Assembly: GCA_002709085.1 (NCBI GenBank)
Contig: PAPR01000036.1
Span: 1-58,848 of the forward strand
Reading direction: 5' to 3'
DNA from: Pseudooceanicola sp.
GTDB taxonomy: Bacteria > Pseudomonadota > Alphaproteobacteria > Rhodobacterales > Rhodobacteraceae
Length of the DNA stretch: 58,848 bases
In this document: positions 26,817 through 35,413 of the stretch, piece after piece
How the letters are laid out: the number at the start of each line of letters is the position of its first letter
Position numbering within the stretch: position 1 is the first letter of the stretch
The notes under the pieces: model-generated
Told to the model about the DNA's origin: nothing
Database searches by the model: none
The model's input: only the letters and a program-made list of their open reading frames with translations
Made by a program: the position numbers and the translations under genes

Positions 26817-27146
26817 CAACAAGGCAAGGCATCAACGGGACGACCCGCCTTCCCCCCGAAAGCCAGTGTCCGCGATCGTGTTGTTCCCCGACATCGCGGC
26901 CAGTGGCGGAGAATTCCTCTACGCCCTGCGCAGGCTCGATGCCCGAAAGCGATCTGGAGACGCCAGCGCTTTCGCCGACGCAACGCTCAGTCTCTTTATC
27001 CGCTATCCCGTCCTCGCGCTCCATTTCATCCTTCTCACCCCGGCGATCATCGGGATATACGCAGGTATCAACCGGCCTCCCAACCGACACCTCCCTGCGG
27101 GGAATCGGCCCCGGATCCGGGCAAAACCCCAATTGGTGCGCTAAAC
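26817..27146. other. 330-bp gap, no firm gene
   Basis: A GTG-started frame (26866-27144) contains a hydrophobic stretch (RYPVLALHFILLTPAIIGIY), but it lacks a ribosome-binding sequence, runs into the next gene's start and resembles no family I know. The region probably carries the promoter of the following operon; no clear promoter was seen. Confidence 0.35.
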
Positions 27147-28463
27147 ATGACGCTTGGAAATATTCGCACGTTTCGTGTGGCCGCGGTTGATCTGAACGGT
27201 CAAATGCGCGGCAAACGTCTGCCGCGCTCGGCCTATGAAAAGCTGGGCGAGGGGTCGGTTCGCATGCCGCTCTCGGTGATGAACGTTGATATCTGGGGCG
27301 CGGATATCAAGGACAGCCCGCTGGTCTTTGACAGCGGCGATGCTGACGGCGTCCTGCTGCCCACGGATCGCGGACCCGTGCCGATGCCCTGGCTCGACGT
27401 ACCCTCGGCCCTTGTCCCGATGAGCATGTACCACGATACCGGCGCGCCCTTTCTCGGCGATCCGCGACATGCGCTGGCGACAGTGCTGGAGCGCTACGCC
27501 AGTCGGGGCTGGACCGTGCGTGCGGGCATCGAGATGGAATTCTACCTCGTCGACGACAGCGGCCCTTTCCTGATGCCACCGCAGAACCCGCAGTCGAACC
27601 GACCGCTACAGGGCAACGCAATCCTGTCCCTGCGACAGCTCGATTCCTTCGACGCTTTCCTGTCGGCGGTCTACGAGGCCTGCGACGATATGGAGATCCC
27701 GGCCCAATCGACGATTTCCGAGGCCGGCCTGGGCCAATTCGAAATTGACCTCGAACACCGCGAAGCCATGCGCGCCGCCGATGACGCCTGGCTGTTCAAG
27801 TCGCTGATCAAGGGTATGGCGCGCAAATTCGGTATGGCCGGCACTTTCATGGCCAAACCGCTGCGCGACGAGGCCGGCACCGGCATGCATGTGCATTTCT
27901 CGGTGCTGGACCAAGCCGGGCGCAACATCTTTGACAATGGCGGCCCCGAGGGCACGCCATTCCTGCACAGCGCTGTCGCGGGATGCCTTGAGGCGATGCC
28001 GGCCTCGACCCTGATCTTCGCGCCGCATGGGACTTCCTATGATCGTTTCGTGGATAGCAGCTATGCCCCGACCGGCGCGTGCTGGGCCTATGAAAACCGC
28101 ACGGCTGCCTTGCGTATTCCCGGTGGCCATTCAGTCGCGCGACGGATCGAACACCGCGTCGCAGGCGGCGACAACAATCCCTATCTCGTCCTCGCCGCGA
28201 TCCTCGGCGCGGCCTTCGAGGGGATCGAGGATGCCATGACCGCCCCACCCCCCATTCACGGCAACGCCTATGACCTCGACCTGCCCCGACTGCGCCCCGA
28301 CTGGACCAGCGCGATCGACACCTTTGAGTCCGACGAATTGATGTCGCGTATTTTTCCTGCGCCGCTCACGCGTAACCTCGTGCTGACCAAGCGGCAGGAA
28401 AACGCGATCCTCAGCGAGATGCCGCGCGATCAGCATTGGGTGACCTACCTTGAGGCGGTCTGA
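27147..28463 (+). CDS. Glutamine synthetase-like ligase (PuuA/GlnT type), first copy
   Basis: 438 residues. The fold is that of glutamine synthetase type I relatives that attach glutamate to amines (gamma-glutamylpolyamine or gamma-glutamylamine synthetases). Catalytic segments are present in order: GIEMEFYLV (metal), EAGLGQFEIDLEH, GTGMHVHFSVLD, YENRTAALRIPGG and RRIEHRVAGGDNNPYL. I see no adenylylation-site Tyr loop, consistent with a catabolic relative and not GlnA. It is followed after 93 bp by a class I amidotransferase and a second ligase. Which amine it uses cannot be read from the sequence. Confidence 0.88.
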   Translation: MTLGNIRTFRVAAVDLNGQMRGKRLPRSAYEKLGEGSVRMPLSVMNVDIWGADIKDSPLVFDSGDADGVLLPTDRGPVPMPWLDVPSALVPMSMYHDTGAPFLGDPRHALATVLERYASRGWTVRAGIEMEFYLVDDSGPFLMPPQNPQSNRPLQGNAILSLRQLDSFDAFLSAVYEACDDMEIPAQSTISEAGLGQFEIDLEHREAMRAADDAWLFKSLIKGMARKFGMAGTFMAKPLRDEAGTGMHVHFSVLDQAGRNIFDNGGPEGTPFLHSAVAGCLEAMPASTLIFAPHGTSYDRFVDSSYAPTGACWAYENRTAALRIPGGHSVARRIEHRVAGGDNNPYLVLAAILGAAFEGIEDAMTAPPPIHGNAYDLDLPRLRPDWTSAIDTFESDELMSRIFPAPLTRNLVLTKRQENAILSEMPRDQHWVTYLEAV

Positions 28464-28556
28464 GCGCGGCTGAATTGTCGCGCCGGGCCGGTCGACCCCT
28501 TGTGGCGCTCGGGCGGCTCCTCTACCGTCCGGCAAATTCGCAACCTCTGGTGTCTT

Positions 28557-29237
28557 ATGCTGATCGGCATTCTGCAATGCGGCCACTATCCCGATGATCT
28601 GCAACGGGAAAGCGGCGACTATGGCGACATGTTCCAACGGCTGCTGTCGGGCCAGGGCTTTGACTTCGCGCTCTATCCGGTGGTCGATGACATCTTTCCC
28701 GCGGACGCAGAGGCCTGCGACGGCTGGCTCATCACCGGATCGCGTCACGGCGCATATGAAGACCTGCCCTGGATCCCGCCGCTGGAAGAGTTGATCCGCC
28801 AAATTCACGCCGCTGGCCGGCCCTTGGTCGGCATCTGCTTTGGCCATCAGATCATCGCGCAGGCGATGGGTGGCAAGGTCGAGAAATTCACCGGCGGCTG
28901 GTCCGTCGGACGCCAGACCTACCGCAATGCGGAAGGAACGTTTTCACTGAATGCCTGGCACCAGGATCAGGTGACGGAACGGCCACCCGGTGCGCGCGTC
29001 GTCGCGGAGTCCGATTTCTGTGCCAACGCAGCACTGGCTTACGGCGACCGGACCTACACCATCCAGCCGCACCCGGAATTCAGCGCTACCGAAGTCACCG
29101 GGCTGCTGGAAACGCGCGGTCCCGGACTGGTTCCGGACGCGCTCATCGCCAGCGCCAAGGCCAGCCTCGGCGGGTCGCTCGACACCACCGCCGAAGTGCG
29201 CCGCCTTACCAACACGCTCAAGGGAATTTCGGCATGA
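28557..29237 (+). CDS. Class I glutamine amidotransferase-like hydrolase (PuuD-like role)
   Basis: 226 residues from the ATG at 28557 (MLIGILQCGHYPDDLQ). The triad is complete: Cys in VGICFGHQIIAQAMGG, and His/Glu in IQPHPEFSATE. It has no synthetase domain attached. Proteins of this kind next to GS-like genes hydrolyse the gamma-glutamyl bond at the end of the gamma-glutamylated amine pathway, though the true PuuD of Escherichia coli belongs to a slightly different branch. The stop overlaps the start of the second ligase (ATGA). The role is inferred from its place between two PuuA-like genes. Confidence 0.85.
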   Translation: MLIGILQCGHYPDDLQRESGDYGDMFQRLLSGQGFDFALYPVVDDIFPADAEACDGWLITGSRHGAYEDLPWIPPLEELIRQIHAAGRPLVGICFGHQIIAQAMGGKVEKFTGGWSVGRQTYRNAEGTFSLNAWHQDQVTERPPGARVVAESDFCANAALAYGDRTYTIQPHPEFSATEVTGLLETRGPGLVPDALIASAKASLGGSLDTTAEVRRLTNTLKGISA

Positions 29238-30595
29238 ACGAGGACTGGATCAATCTGATCCCGCAATCCGCCCAGGATTATCTGGAAAACCGCCGGCTCG
29301 ATGAGGTCGAATGCATCATCTCGGACCTGCCCGGCATTGCGCGTGGCAAGGCGGTCCCGGCGTCGAAATTCGCGCGTCAGTCTTTTTTTCACCTGCCCAA
29401 TTCGATCTTCTTTCAGACCATCACAGGCGATTGGGGCGATGCGGCCGGCTCAGAGGGTTTCACCGAACCCGACATGATCCTGCGCCCGGATTACTCAACC
29501 GCGACGGCCGCGCCCTGGACCGGGGACTGGACGCTGCAGGTGATCCACGACGCCTATGATCGCAAGGGGGCGGCGATCCCCTTTAGCCCGCGCAACGTGT
29601 TGAAACGGATTTGCAAGCTTTACGAGGATCAGGGCTGGACCCCGGTTGTCGCGCCGGAGATGGAATTCTACCTCGTGGCGCGCAACCTCGACCCCGCCAA
29701 ACCGATCGAGCCGATGATGGGGCGTTCGGGTCGCCCGGCGGCTGCGCGTCAGGCCTATTCGATGACGGCGGTGGACGAGTTCGGCCCCGTGATCGACGAC
29801 ATCTACGACTTTGCCGAAGCGCAGGGTTTCGAAATCGACGGCATCACCCAAGAGGGCGGTGCCGGGCAGTTGGAGATCAACCTGCGCCACGGCAACCCGG
29901 TCAAACTGGCGGACGAGGTCTTCTACTTCAAACGCCTGATCCGCGAGGCGGCCCTGCGTCACAATTGCTTTGCCACCTTCATGGCCAAACCGATCGGGGA
30001 GGAGCCGGGCTCTGCCATGCACATCCACCACTCGATCCTCGACGCCGAAACCGGGCGCCACATCTTTACCGGCCCGCAGGGCGGTGAGACGGACGCATTC
30101 TACAACTTCATCGGCGGCCTCCAGCACCATCTGCCACAGGTGATTCCGCTGCTCGCGCCATACGTGAACTCCTATCGGCGTTACGTGAAGGACCACGCCG
30201 CCCCGATCAACCTGGAATGGGGCCGCGACAACCGCACCACCGGCATCCGTGTGCCGATCTCCGAACCCGACGCGCGACGCATCGAAAACCGCGTCGCGGG
30301 CATGGATTGTAATCCCTACCTCGGGATCGCCGCCTCGCTCGCAGCCGGCTATCTCGGCCTGATGCGCGAGGAACGCGCGGAAAAGCAGTTCCGTGGCGAC
30401 GCCTATGAGGGCGACGGCGACTTCCCCCGCACCCTGGGCGAGGCGCTCGACACCATGGACGAGGCGACGGGCATCACAGAGGTCCTGGGCGAGGAATTCT
30501 GCCGCGTCTATTCCATCGTTAAACGCACCGAATACGACGAATTCCTGCAGGTCATCAGCCCGTGGGAGCGCGAACACCTCCTGCTCAACGTCTGA
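29234..30595 (+). CDS. Glutamine synthetase-like ligase (PuuA/GlnT type), second copy
   Basis: 453 residues. The N-terminal beta-grasp part (VECIISDLPGIARGKAVP) and the catalytic part are complete: PEMEFYLVARN, EGGAGQLEINLRHG, GSAMHIHHSILD, GRDNRTTGIRVPISEP and RRIENRVAGMDCNPYLGIAA. It is only distantly similar to the first copy in this operon, so the pair is not a recent duplication. It probably ligates glutamate to a different amine or acts as the partner of the first. It is translationally coupled to the amidotransferase gene. A dispersed motif copy lies about 20 bp after the stop. Confidence 0.88.
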   Translation: MNEDWINLIPQSAQDYLENRRLDEVECIISDLPGIARGKAVPASKFARQSFFHLPNSIFFQTITGDWGDAAGSEGFTEPDMILRPDYSTATAAPWTGDWTLQVIHDAYDRKGAAIPFSPRNVLKRICKLYEDQGWTPVVAPEMEFYLVARNLDPAKPIEPMMGRSGRPAAARQAYSMTAVDEFGPVIDDIYDFAEAQGFEIDGITQEGGAGQLEINLRHGNPVKLADEVFYFKRLIREAALRHNCFATFMAKPIGEEPGSAMHIHHSILDAETGRHIFTGPQGGETDAFYNFIGGLQHHLPQVIPLLAPYVNSYRRYVKDHAAPINLEWGRDNRTTGIRVPISEPDARRIENRVAGMDCNPYLGIAASLAAGYLGLMREERAEKQFRGDAYEGDGDFPRTLGEALDTMDEATGITEVLGEEFCRVYSIVKRTEYDEFLQVISPWEREHLLLNV

Positions 30596-30614
30596 TGATC
30601 GCGCGCGCCGGGCC

Positions 30615-30648
30615 CACTTTGGTTTTGCAAATATCCCCGCCGGAGGCT
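30615..30648 (+). repeat. Dispersed intergenic motif, copy 2
   Basis: Between the ligase and oxidase genes. CACTTTGGTTTTGC is followed by AAATATCCCCGCCGGAGGC at 30629-30647; these 19 bases recur exactly at 55878-55896, and the left part matches the inverted copy at 19531-19559. Confidence 0.6.
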
Positions 30649-30677
30649 CAGCCCATAGGGTTCCTCTCGCCCCGAAA

Positions 30678-31997
30678 ATGCCGCACGAACCGATGAACCT
30701 GCTCCACGCCAACGACCGGGCCGGGCAGTATCCGCCCAGCTATTATGCCGCCACCGCCAACCCGCTCGCGCCCTGCCCGCAGCTCAAGGGTGCGATGCGC
30801 GCGGATGTCTGCGTGATCGGCGGCGGCTACACCGGCCTCTCCGCCGCGCTGCACGCCGCCGAATCCGGCCTGTCGGTCATTCTGCTGGAGGCGCAGCGCC
30901 TCGGCTTTGGCGCCTCGGGGCGCAACGGCGGACAATTGGGCAGCGGGCAGCGGCAGGATCAGATGGCGCTTGAAAAGATGGTTGGACTCGATGATGCGCG
31001 GCTCTACTGGCGGCTCGGCGAGGACGCGAAGACCTTCACCAAGAGCCTGATCGAAAAGCATGCCATCGACGCCGACCTGAAACCCGGCGTCGCATGGACC
31101 GGGGTGAGCAAGGCGGACGTCCACCACCTGCATGACTACGCCGCGCACCTGACCGCGCGCTACGACTACCCGCATATGGAAGCGCCGGATGCCGCGCGCT
31201 TTGCCTCGATCATCCCCTCCCCGGCCTATGCGGGCGGGGTGATCGATCGCGACGCCGCGCATCTGCATCCGCTGAAATACGCCCTTGGCCTCGCGCGGGC
31301 GGCACAAGGGGCCGGAGTGCAGATTTTTGAGCGTTCCGAAGTGCGCGCGATAGAAGAGGGCACCCCCACCACCGTGCAGACCGGCGCCGGACATGTCACC
31401 GCGGATCACGTCATCCTCGCCTGCAACGGCTATCTCGGCGGCTTGCAGCCCAAGGTCGCCGCCCGCGTCATGCCAATCAACAACTTCATCGTCGCAACCG
31501 AACCCCTCGGCGATGACGCCGTGCGGGTGCTGGGGGAGGACATCGCGGTCGCGGACAGCAAGTTCGTGGTCAACTACTACCGCCTCTCTGCCGACAAGCG
31601 GCTGCTGTTCGGCGGCGGAGAGAACTACGGCTACCGCTTCCCACGTGATATCGCCGCCAAGGTCCGCAAGCCAATGACCGAGATCTACCCGCACCTCGCC
31701 GATGTGCGCATCGACTATGCCTGGGGTGGGACGCTGGCGATCACGATGAAGCGCCTGCCGGTCTTTGCCCGTCTTGCACCGAACATCCTGTCAGCCTCGG
31801 GCTATTCGGGACACGGGCTCGGCACCGCCAGTCATGCGGGTTACCTGATGGCGCTGGCGGTCCAGGGTCAGGCGGCGGGTTTTGATGCGATGTCGCGCCT
31901 GCCCTCAACCCGTTTTCCCGGTGGGCGCGCGCTGCGATCCCCCCTGCTCGTCGCGGCGATGAGCTGGTTTTCGCTACGCGACCGGCTCGGCGTGTGA
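30678..31997 (+). CDS. puuB: FAD-dependent amine oxidoreductase, PuuB-like
   Basis: 439 residues from the ATG at 30678; an ATG at 30693 (MNLLHANDRAGQYPPSYYAA) is as likely. It is a DAO-family flavoenzyme. The FAD-binding dinucleotide fold is visible as ADVCVIGGGYTGLSAALHAA, followed by GFGASGRNGGQLGSGQRQDQ, the signature of gamma-glutamylputrescine oxidases. The C-terminal ASGYSGHGLGTASHAG binds the flavin pyrophosphate. It should oxidise the gamma-glutamylated amine made by the upstream ligases to an aldehyde, with release of H2O2. The aldehyde dehydrogenase of the pathway (PuuC) is not in this window. Confidence 0.88.
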   Translation: MPHEPMNLLHANDRAGQYPPSYYAATANPLAPCPQLKGAMRADVCVIGGGYTGLSAALHAAESGLSVILLEAQRLGFGASGRNGGQLGSGQRQDQMALEKMVGLDDARLYWRLGEDAKTFTKSLIEKHAIDADLKPGVAWTGVSKADVHHLHDYAAHLTARYDYPHMEAPDAARFASIIPSPAYAGGVIDRDAAHLHPLKYALGLARAAQGAGVQIFERSEVRAIEEGTPTTVQTGAGHVTADHVILACNGYLGGLQPKVAARVMPINNFIVATEPLGDDAVRVLGEDIAVADSKFVVNYYRLSADKRLLFGGGENYGYRFPRDIAAKVRKPMTEIYPHLADVRIDYAWGGTLAITMKRLPVFARLAPNILSASGYSGHGLGTASHAGYLMALAVQGQAAGFDAMSRLPSTRFPGGRALRSPLLVAAMSWFSLRDRLGV

Positions 31998-32091
31998 CGA
32001 AGGGACAGCCGCCCCGTCGCAATTATTTCATTTGGCTGTCATCCCGGCATCGTTTAGATTTCCCAAAGATGACTTTCAGGAAAGCCGAACG

Positions 32092-33306
32092 ATGACGCTC
32101 CCCCCAAATGTCTACGACGCTGAGCCCATTCCCGAGGCCGCCCGCGAAAAGGTCGAGGCGCTGCTCGCTTCCGGCGACCTCTTCCGCTACACCGCGCCCG
32201 AGAACGCCCCTGTCACGCTGCTGGAGAGCGAATTCGCTGAAATGATGGGCGTGCGCTATGCGCTGGCGGTGTCCTCCTGCTCGGCCGCGCTGTTCTTGTC
32301 GCTCAAGGCGCTGGCCCTGCCGCGTGGCGCGCGCGTCATGATCCCGGCGTTTACCTTTGCGGCGGTGCCCTCCTCCATCGTGCACGCGGATTGCGACGTG
32401 GTCCTGTGCGAATGCGGCGCGGATTACCGGATCGATCTTGCGGATTTCCGCGCCAAATTGCCCGGCGTTCAGGCGGTCATCATCAGCCATATGCGCGGCC
32501 ACACCTCTGACATGGACGCGATCATGGCGGCCTGCGACGCCGCAGGCGTGCCGGTGATCGAGGACGCTGCACATTCGCTCGGCACCCTGTGGGATGGGCG
32601 CAAGATCGGGACCATCGGGCAGATCGGCTGCTTTTCCTTCCAGTCCTACAAGATGGTCAATTCCGGCGAGGGCGGCATTCTCATCACCAATGATGCCGAC
32701 GCGGTCGCCCGCGCCATCATCATGTCCGGCGCCTATGAGCATATGTGGAAAAAGCACAAGGCGCGGCACGGCGAGAATTCGCGCGATCTGATCGACGCGC
32801 TGGAACGCTGGCAGAACAAGCTGCCGCTCTACAACCTGCGCCTGTCGAACCTCAGCGCAGAGATCGCGCGCGCGCAGCTGCCCGAGGTGCCCCGCCGGAT
32901 CGCGGATGGGCGGCGCAATCATGACCTCGTCGCGTCCCTGATCGCGGCCTCGCCATGGATCGACGTCCCGGCCAAGCTGGCAGCGGAGGTCCGCGCGCCC
33001 GACAGCCTGCAATTCAACCTCGTGGGGGTCAGTGACGACGAAACACGCGCCTTTCAGGACGCCGCCGCCGCGCGCGGCGTGAAGGTGCAGGTGTTCGGTC
33101 TGTCCAGCGACAATGCCCGAGCGTTCTGGAACTGGCAGTTCCTCGGCACTCTGCCGGACCTGCCCAAGACGCGCGCGATGCTGATGCGCGCTTGTGATAC
33201 TCGCCTGCCCGCGCGTCTGACGCCGGATCAATGCGCGTTGATTGCAGACGCGCTGATCGCGGCGGCGGATGATGTCATGGGTGAGGTAAAGGCCTACGGA
33301 ACCTGA
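32092..33306 (+). CDS. DegT/DnrJ/EryC1-family PLP aminotransferase
   Basis: 404 residues from the ATG at 32092, preceded by CAGGAAAG; the in-frame codons before it are unlike the family. PLP binding is visible in VIEDAAHSLGT (cofactor Asp) and SFQSYKMVNSGEGG, in which the Lys forms the Schiff base. VSSCSAALFLSLKAL binds the phosphate. Family members usually transaminate nucleotide-linked keto sugars. Its position after the PuuB-like gene, about 95 bp away, suggests instead a role in the amine block, but this cannot be decided. About 90 bp separates it from the convergent fpr. Confidence 0.85.
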   Translation: MTLPPNVYDAEPIPEAAREKVEALLASGDLFRYTAPENAPVTLLESEFAEMMGVRYALAVSSCSAALFLSLKALALPRGARVMIPAFTFAAVPSSIVHADCDVVLCECGADYRIDLADFRAKLPGVQAVIISHMRGHTSDMDAIMAACDAAGVPVIEDAAHSLGTLWDGRKIGTIGQIGCFSFQSYKMVNSGEGGILITNDADAVARAIIMSGAYEHMWKKHKARHGENSRDLIDALERWQNKLPLYNLRLSNLSAEIARAQLPEVPRRIADGRRNHDLVASLIAASPWIDVPAKLAAEVRAPDSLQFNLVGVSDDETRAFQDAAAARGVKVQVFGLSSDNARAFWNWQFLGTLPDLPKTRAMLMRACDTRLPARLTPDQCALIADALIAAADDVMGEVKAYGT

Positions 33307-33359
33307 GGGGCCGGGCCGCCGGTGACAGCGTAGGCCCTGACCTGTAAGGTGAGACAGGG

Positions 33360-33381
33360 GCATGCTCAAGCCTGAGCACGC
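33360..33381. terminator. Weak hairpin between convergent genes
   Basis: TGCTCA (33363-33368), loop AGCC, TGAGCA (33373-33378), extended by G-C pairs across one mismatch. It lies between the ends of the aminotransferase and fpr genes. There is no clear T-tract on either strand, so it is a low-confidence bidirectional terminator. Confidence 0.35.
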
Positions 33382-33393
33382 CACCCTACCCCA

Positions 33394-34221
33394 TCAGTCG
33401 ACAAACGCCTTTTCGACCACATATTCCTTGGGATCGGAATTGGCTCCTTCGCGCAGACCGAAGCCTTCGAGGATTTCCTTGATCTCCACGTTAAAGGCGA
33501 GGTTGCCGCAGACCATCGCCCGATCCGCACCCGGTTCGATCGGCTCGATCCCGAGGTCGGCAAAGACCTGACCTGAACGCAGCAGGTCCGTGATCCGGCC
33601 CATCGTCGGGCTTTCTTCGCGGGTGGTCGTTGGGTAATAGCGCAGCTTGGCGAGGTTCTCCGTGCCGATCAGTTCTTGCAACATCTCGTCCTCGCGGATG
33701 GATGCGATCAGGTTTGCGCCATAGGCCAGCTCACCAACCTCGCGACAGGTATGGGTAATGATGACCTCGTCGTAATCCTCGAACGTCTGCGGATCACGCA
33801 GGAGCGAGGCAAAGGGCGCGAAGCCGGTGCCGGTCGCAAAGAACCACAGACGCTTGCCCGGAAGGATCGCATCATGCACCAGCGTTCCGACGGGCTTGGG
33901 CCGCAGGATCAGTTCATCGCCCACCTTCAGGTGTTGCAAGCGCGAGGTCAGCGGACCGTCCTGCACCTTGATCGAGTAGAACTCCAGCTCCTCGTCCCAA
34001 GAGGGCGAGGCGATGGAATAGGCGCGCAGAAGCGGGCGTCCATTGTCGCCCATAAGGCCGATCATCACGAATTCGCCCGAGCGGAATCGCAGCGATGCGG
34101 GCCGCGAGACCCGGAACGAAAACAGCTTGTCCGTCCAATGTTTCACATAGGTCACGGTCTGCGCGTCGGGCAGCGTCGGAACTTTGGGGATCGTCTGGTC
34201 GGTCACTAAGGCCTCGGTCAT
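33394..34221 (-). CDS. fpr: Ferredoxin/flavodoxin--NADP reductase
   Basis: 275 residues, normal for the bacterial FPR group. FAD-binding motif LLRAYSIASPSW near residue 84, NADP-binding FFATGTGFAPFASLLRD near residue 150, and the C-terminal MVCGNLAFNVEIKEILEGFG and EYVVEKAFVD are all present. It moves electrons between NADPH and ferredoxin or flavodoxin. It lies last in the sulfur-assimilation series, 58 bp after DUF934, and could supply the ferredoxin-dependent sulfite reductase encoded upstream. It may also have its own promoter and a role in redox defence. Confidence 0.92.
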   Translation of the reverse strand: MTEALVTDQTIPKVPTLPDAQTVTYVKHWTDKLFSFRVSRPASLRFRSGEFVMIGLMGDNGRPLLRAYSIASPSWDEELEFYSIKVQDGPLTSRLQHLKVGDELILRPKPVGTLVHDAILPGKRLWFFATGTGFAPFASLLRDPQTFEDYDEVIITHTCREVGELAYGANLIASIREDEMLQELIGTENLAKLRYYPTTTREESPTMGRITDLLRSGQVFADLGIEPIEPGADRAMVCGNLAFNVEIKEILEGFGLREGANSDPKEYVVEKAFVD

Positions 34222-34279
34222 AGGTATTCAGGGTGTCGCCACCCCCCTCTAGCGTGTCGTTGCAAAATTGGAAACTCGC

Positions 34280-34663
34280 TCAACCGGCGCGCATGCGCGA
34301 TTGATAATCGTGCCCGCGCCAGTCGGCGCGGAATTTCCACTGGTCCTGGGGTTGGCGTGCGGCCAGCTCGTTAGAGATCTCGACCTCGTCAAAACCGCAG
34401 CGTCGCGCCATGGCATATTGATCCGAGATCACATGGCCCAATGCCCGCAGCTTGCCCGTATAGCCCCGCCGCCGCAGAACGCGCGCGATGGTAAAGCCAC
34501 GTCCGTCCGAGAAGCTGGGAAAGGCGATGCGTATGAGGGCCGCGTTCGGGATGCTGAGAGCTTCGGGATCGGTGTCGGACTCCAGATCTATAACCTGCCC
34601 GTCGGTCAGACCCTTGGCCCAATCTTCGGTTGCGAAGCCTTCATCGGTGACGATCACGCTCAT
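34280..34663 (-). CDS. DUF934 family protein
   Basis: 127 residues. DUF934 proteins accompany assimilatory sulfite reductase genes in many proteobacteria; their function is not settled, but the position suggests assembly of, or electron transfer to, the reductase. The core IRIAFPSFSDGRGFTIARVL and ALGHVISDQYAMARRCGFDE is typical. Its ATG overlaps the cysH stop (ATGA), showing translational coupling. Confidence 0.88.
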   Translation of the reverse strand: MSVIVTDEGFATEDWAKGLTDGQVIDLESDTDPEALSIPNAALIRIAFPSFSDGRGFTIARVLRRRGYTGKLRALGHVISDQYAMARRCGFDEVEISNELAARQPQDQWKFRADWRGHDYQSRMRAG

Positions 34664-35406
34664 GCTGCACCTCCTCTTACCATTTTTCCGTCAACGAAAT
34701 GAATTCCGCATTCTTCCTTGTCCTGACCGCGCCAGCGACCGGCACGGGGATCCTCGCCGGGTTTCACAGGTGAGGTGCAGGGCGCGCAGCCGATCGAAGG
34801 GTAGCCGCGCGCGACCATGGGGTGACGCGGCAGGCGGTTCTCGTCCATATAGGCGCGCACGTCCTCGGGTGCCCAGTGAGCCAGCGGATTGACCTTGATG
34901 CGGTGCGCACCGTCGGCCTCAAAGAACTCAAGCTCTGACCGGGTGGAGCCCTGAAACCGCTTGCGTCCGGTGACCCAGCCATCGAATTGCGACAGCGCCT
35001 GCTGCAGGGGACGCGTCTTGCGCAGATCGCAGCAGGCATCGGTGTCAACCTGATGCAGCTTGTCCTCGGGGTCTTCCCGCGTGACCTCCAGCGGATTGGC
35101 GCGGATCACGCGCAGATCGCGCAGGTGAAGTCGTTCGGCCAGTTCCGCCTGATAATCCAGCGTTTCGGGAAACAGCATCTGCGTGTCGATAAACAGGATC
35201 GGCGTGCCGGGATCCACCATCGCCACGAGGTGCAGCAAAACAACTGATTCCGCCCCGAAGGAGGAGACCAGCGCGATGCGCCCCGCCTCCGGGTCGCGCA
35301 GAGCACCTTCCAGAACCGCCGTCGCCCCGTGATGGCGGTAGCGTTCGTTCAGCGCGCGCATCCGCTCGGCCTGTTCTGGCAGGACAGGGGCGTTGCTGAA
35401 GTCCAT
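34660..35406 (-). CDS. cysH: Phosphoadenylyl/adenylyl-sulfate reductase (4Fe-4S type)
   Basis: 248 residues from the ATG at 35406, chosen because GAGG lies 6 bases upstream and it clears the cysI stop; an ATG 18 bases earlier would overlap cysI. It reduces activated sulfate to sulfite. SSFGAESVVLLHLV is the nucleotide-binding loop. The Cys pairs DACCDLRK and IGCAPCT are the iron-sulfur ligands of the APS-reducing group, and the catalytic Cys is in EECGIHF near the C terminus. The four cluster cysteines point to APS as substrate, as in other alphaproteobacteria, not PAPS. Confidence 0.95.
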   Translation of the reverse strand: MDFSNAPVLPEQAERMRALNERYRHHGATAVLEGALRDPEAGRIALVSSFGAESVVLLHLVAMVDPGTPILFIDTQMLFPETLDYQAELAERLHLRDLRVIRANPLEVTREDPEDKLHQVDTDACCDLRKTRPLQQALSQFDGWVTGRKRFQGSTRSELEFFEADGAHRIKVNPLAHWAPEDVRAYMDENRLPRHPMVARGYPSIGCAPCTSPVKPGEDPRAGRWRGQDKEECGIHFVDGKMVRGGAA

Positions 35407-35413
35407 TGCGGCC

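Noticed and set aside
26866-27144. GTG-started frame of 92 codons with one hydrophobic stretch
   Set aside because: No ribosome-binding sequence, no recognised family, and an equally long frame lies on the opposite strand. It may be a decayed gene but this cannot be supported.
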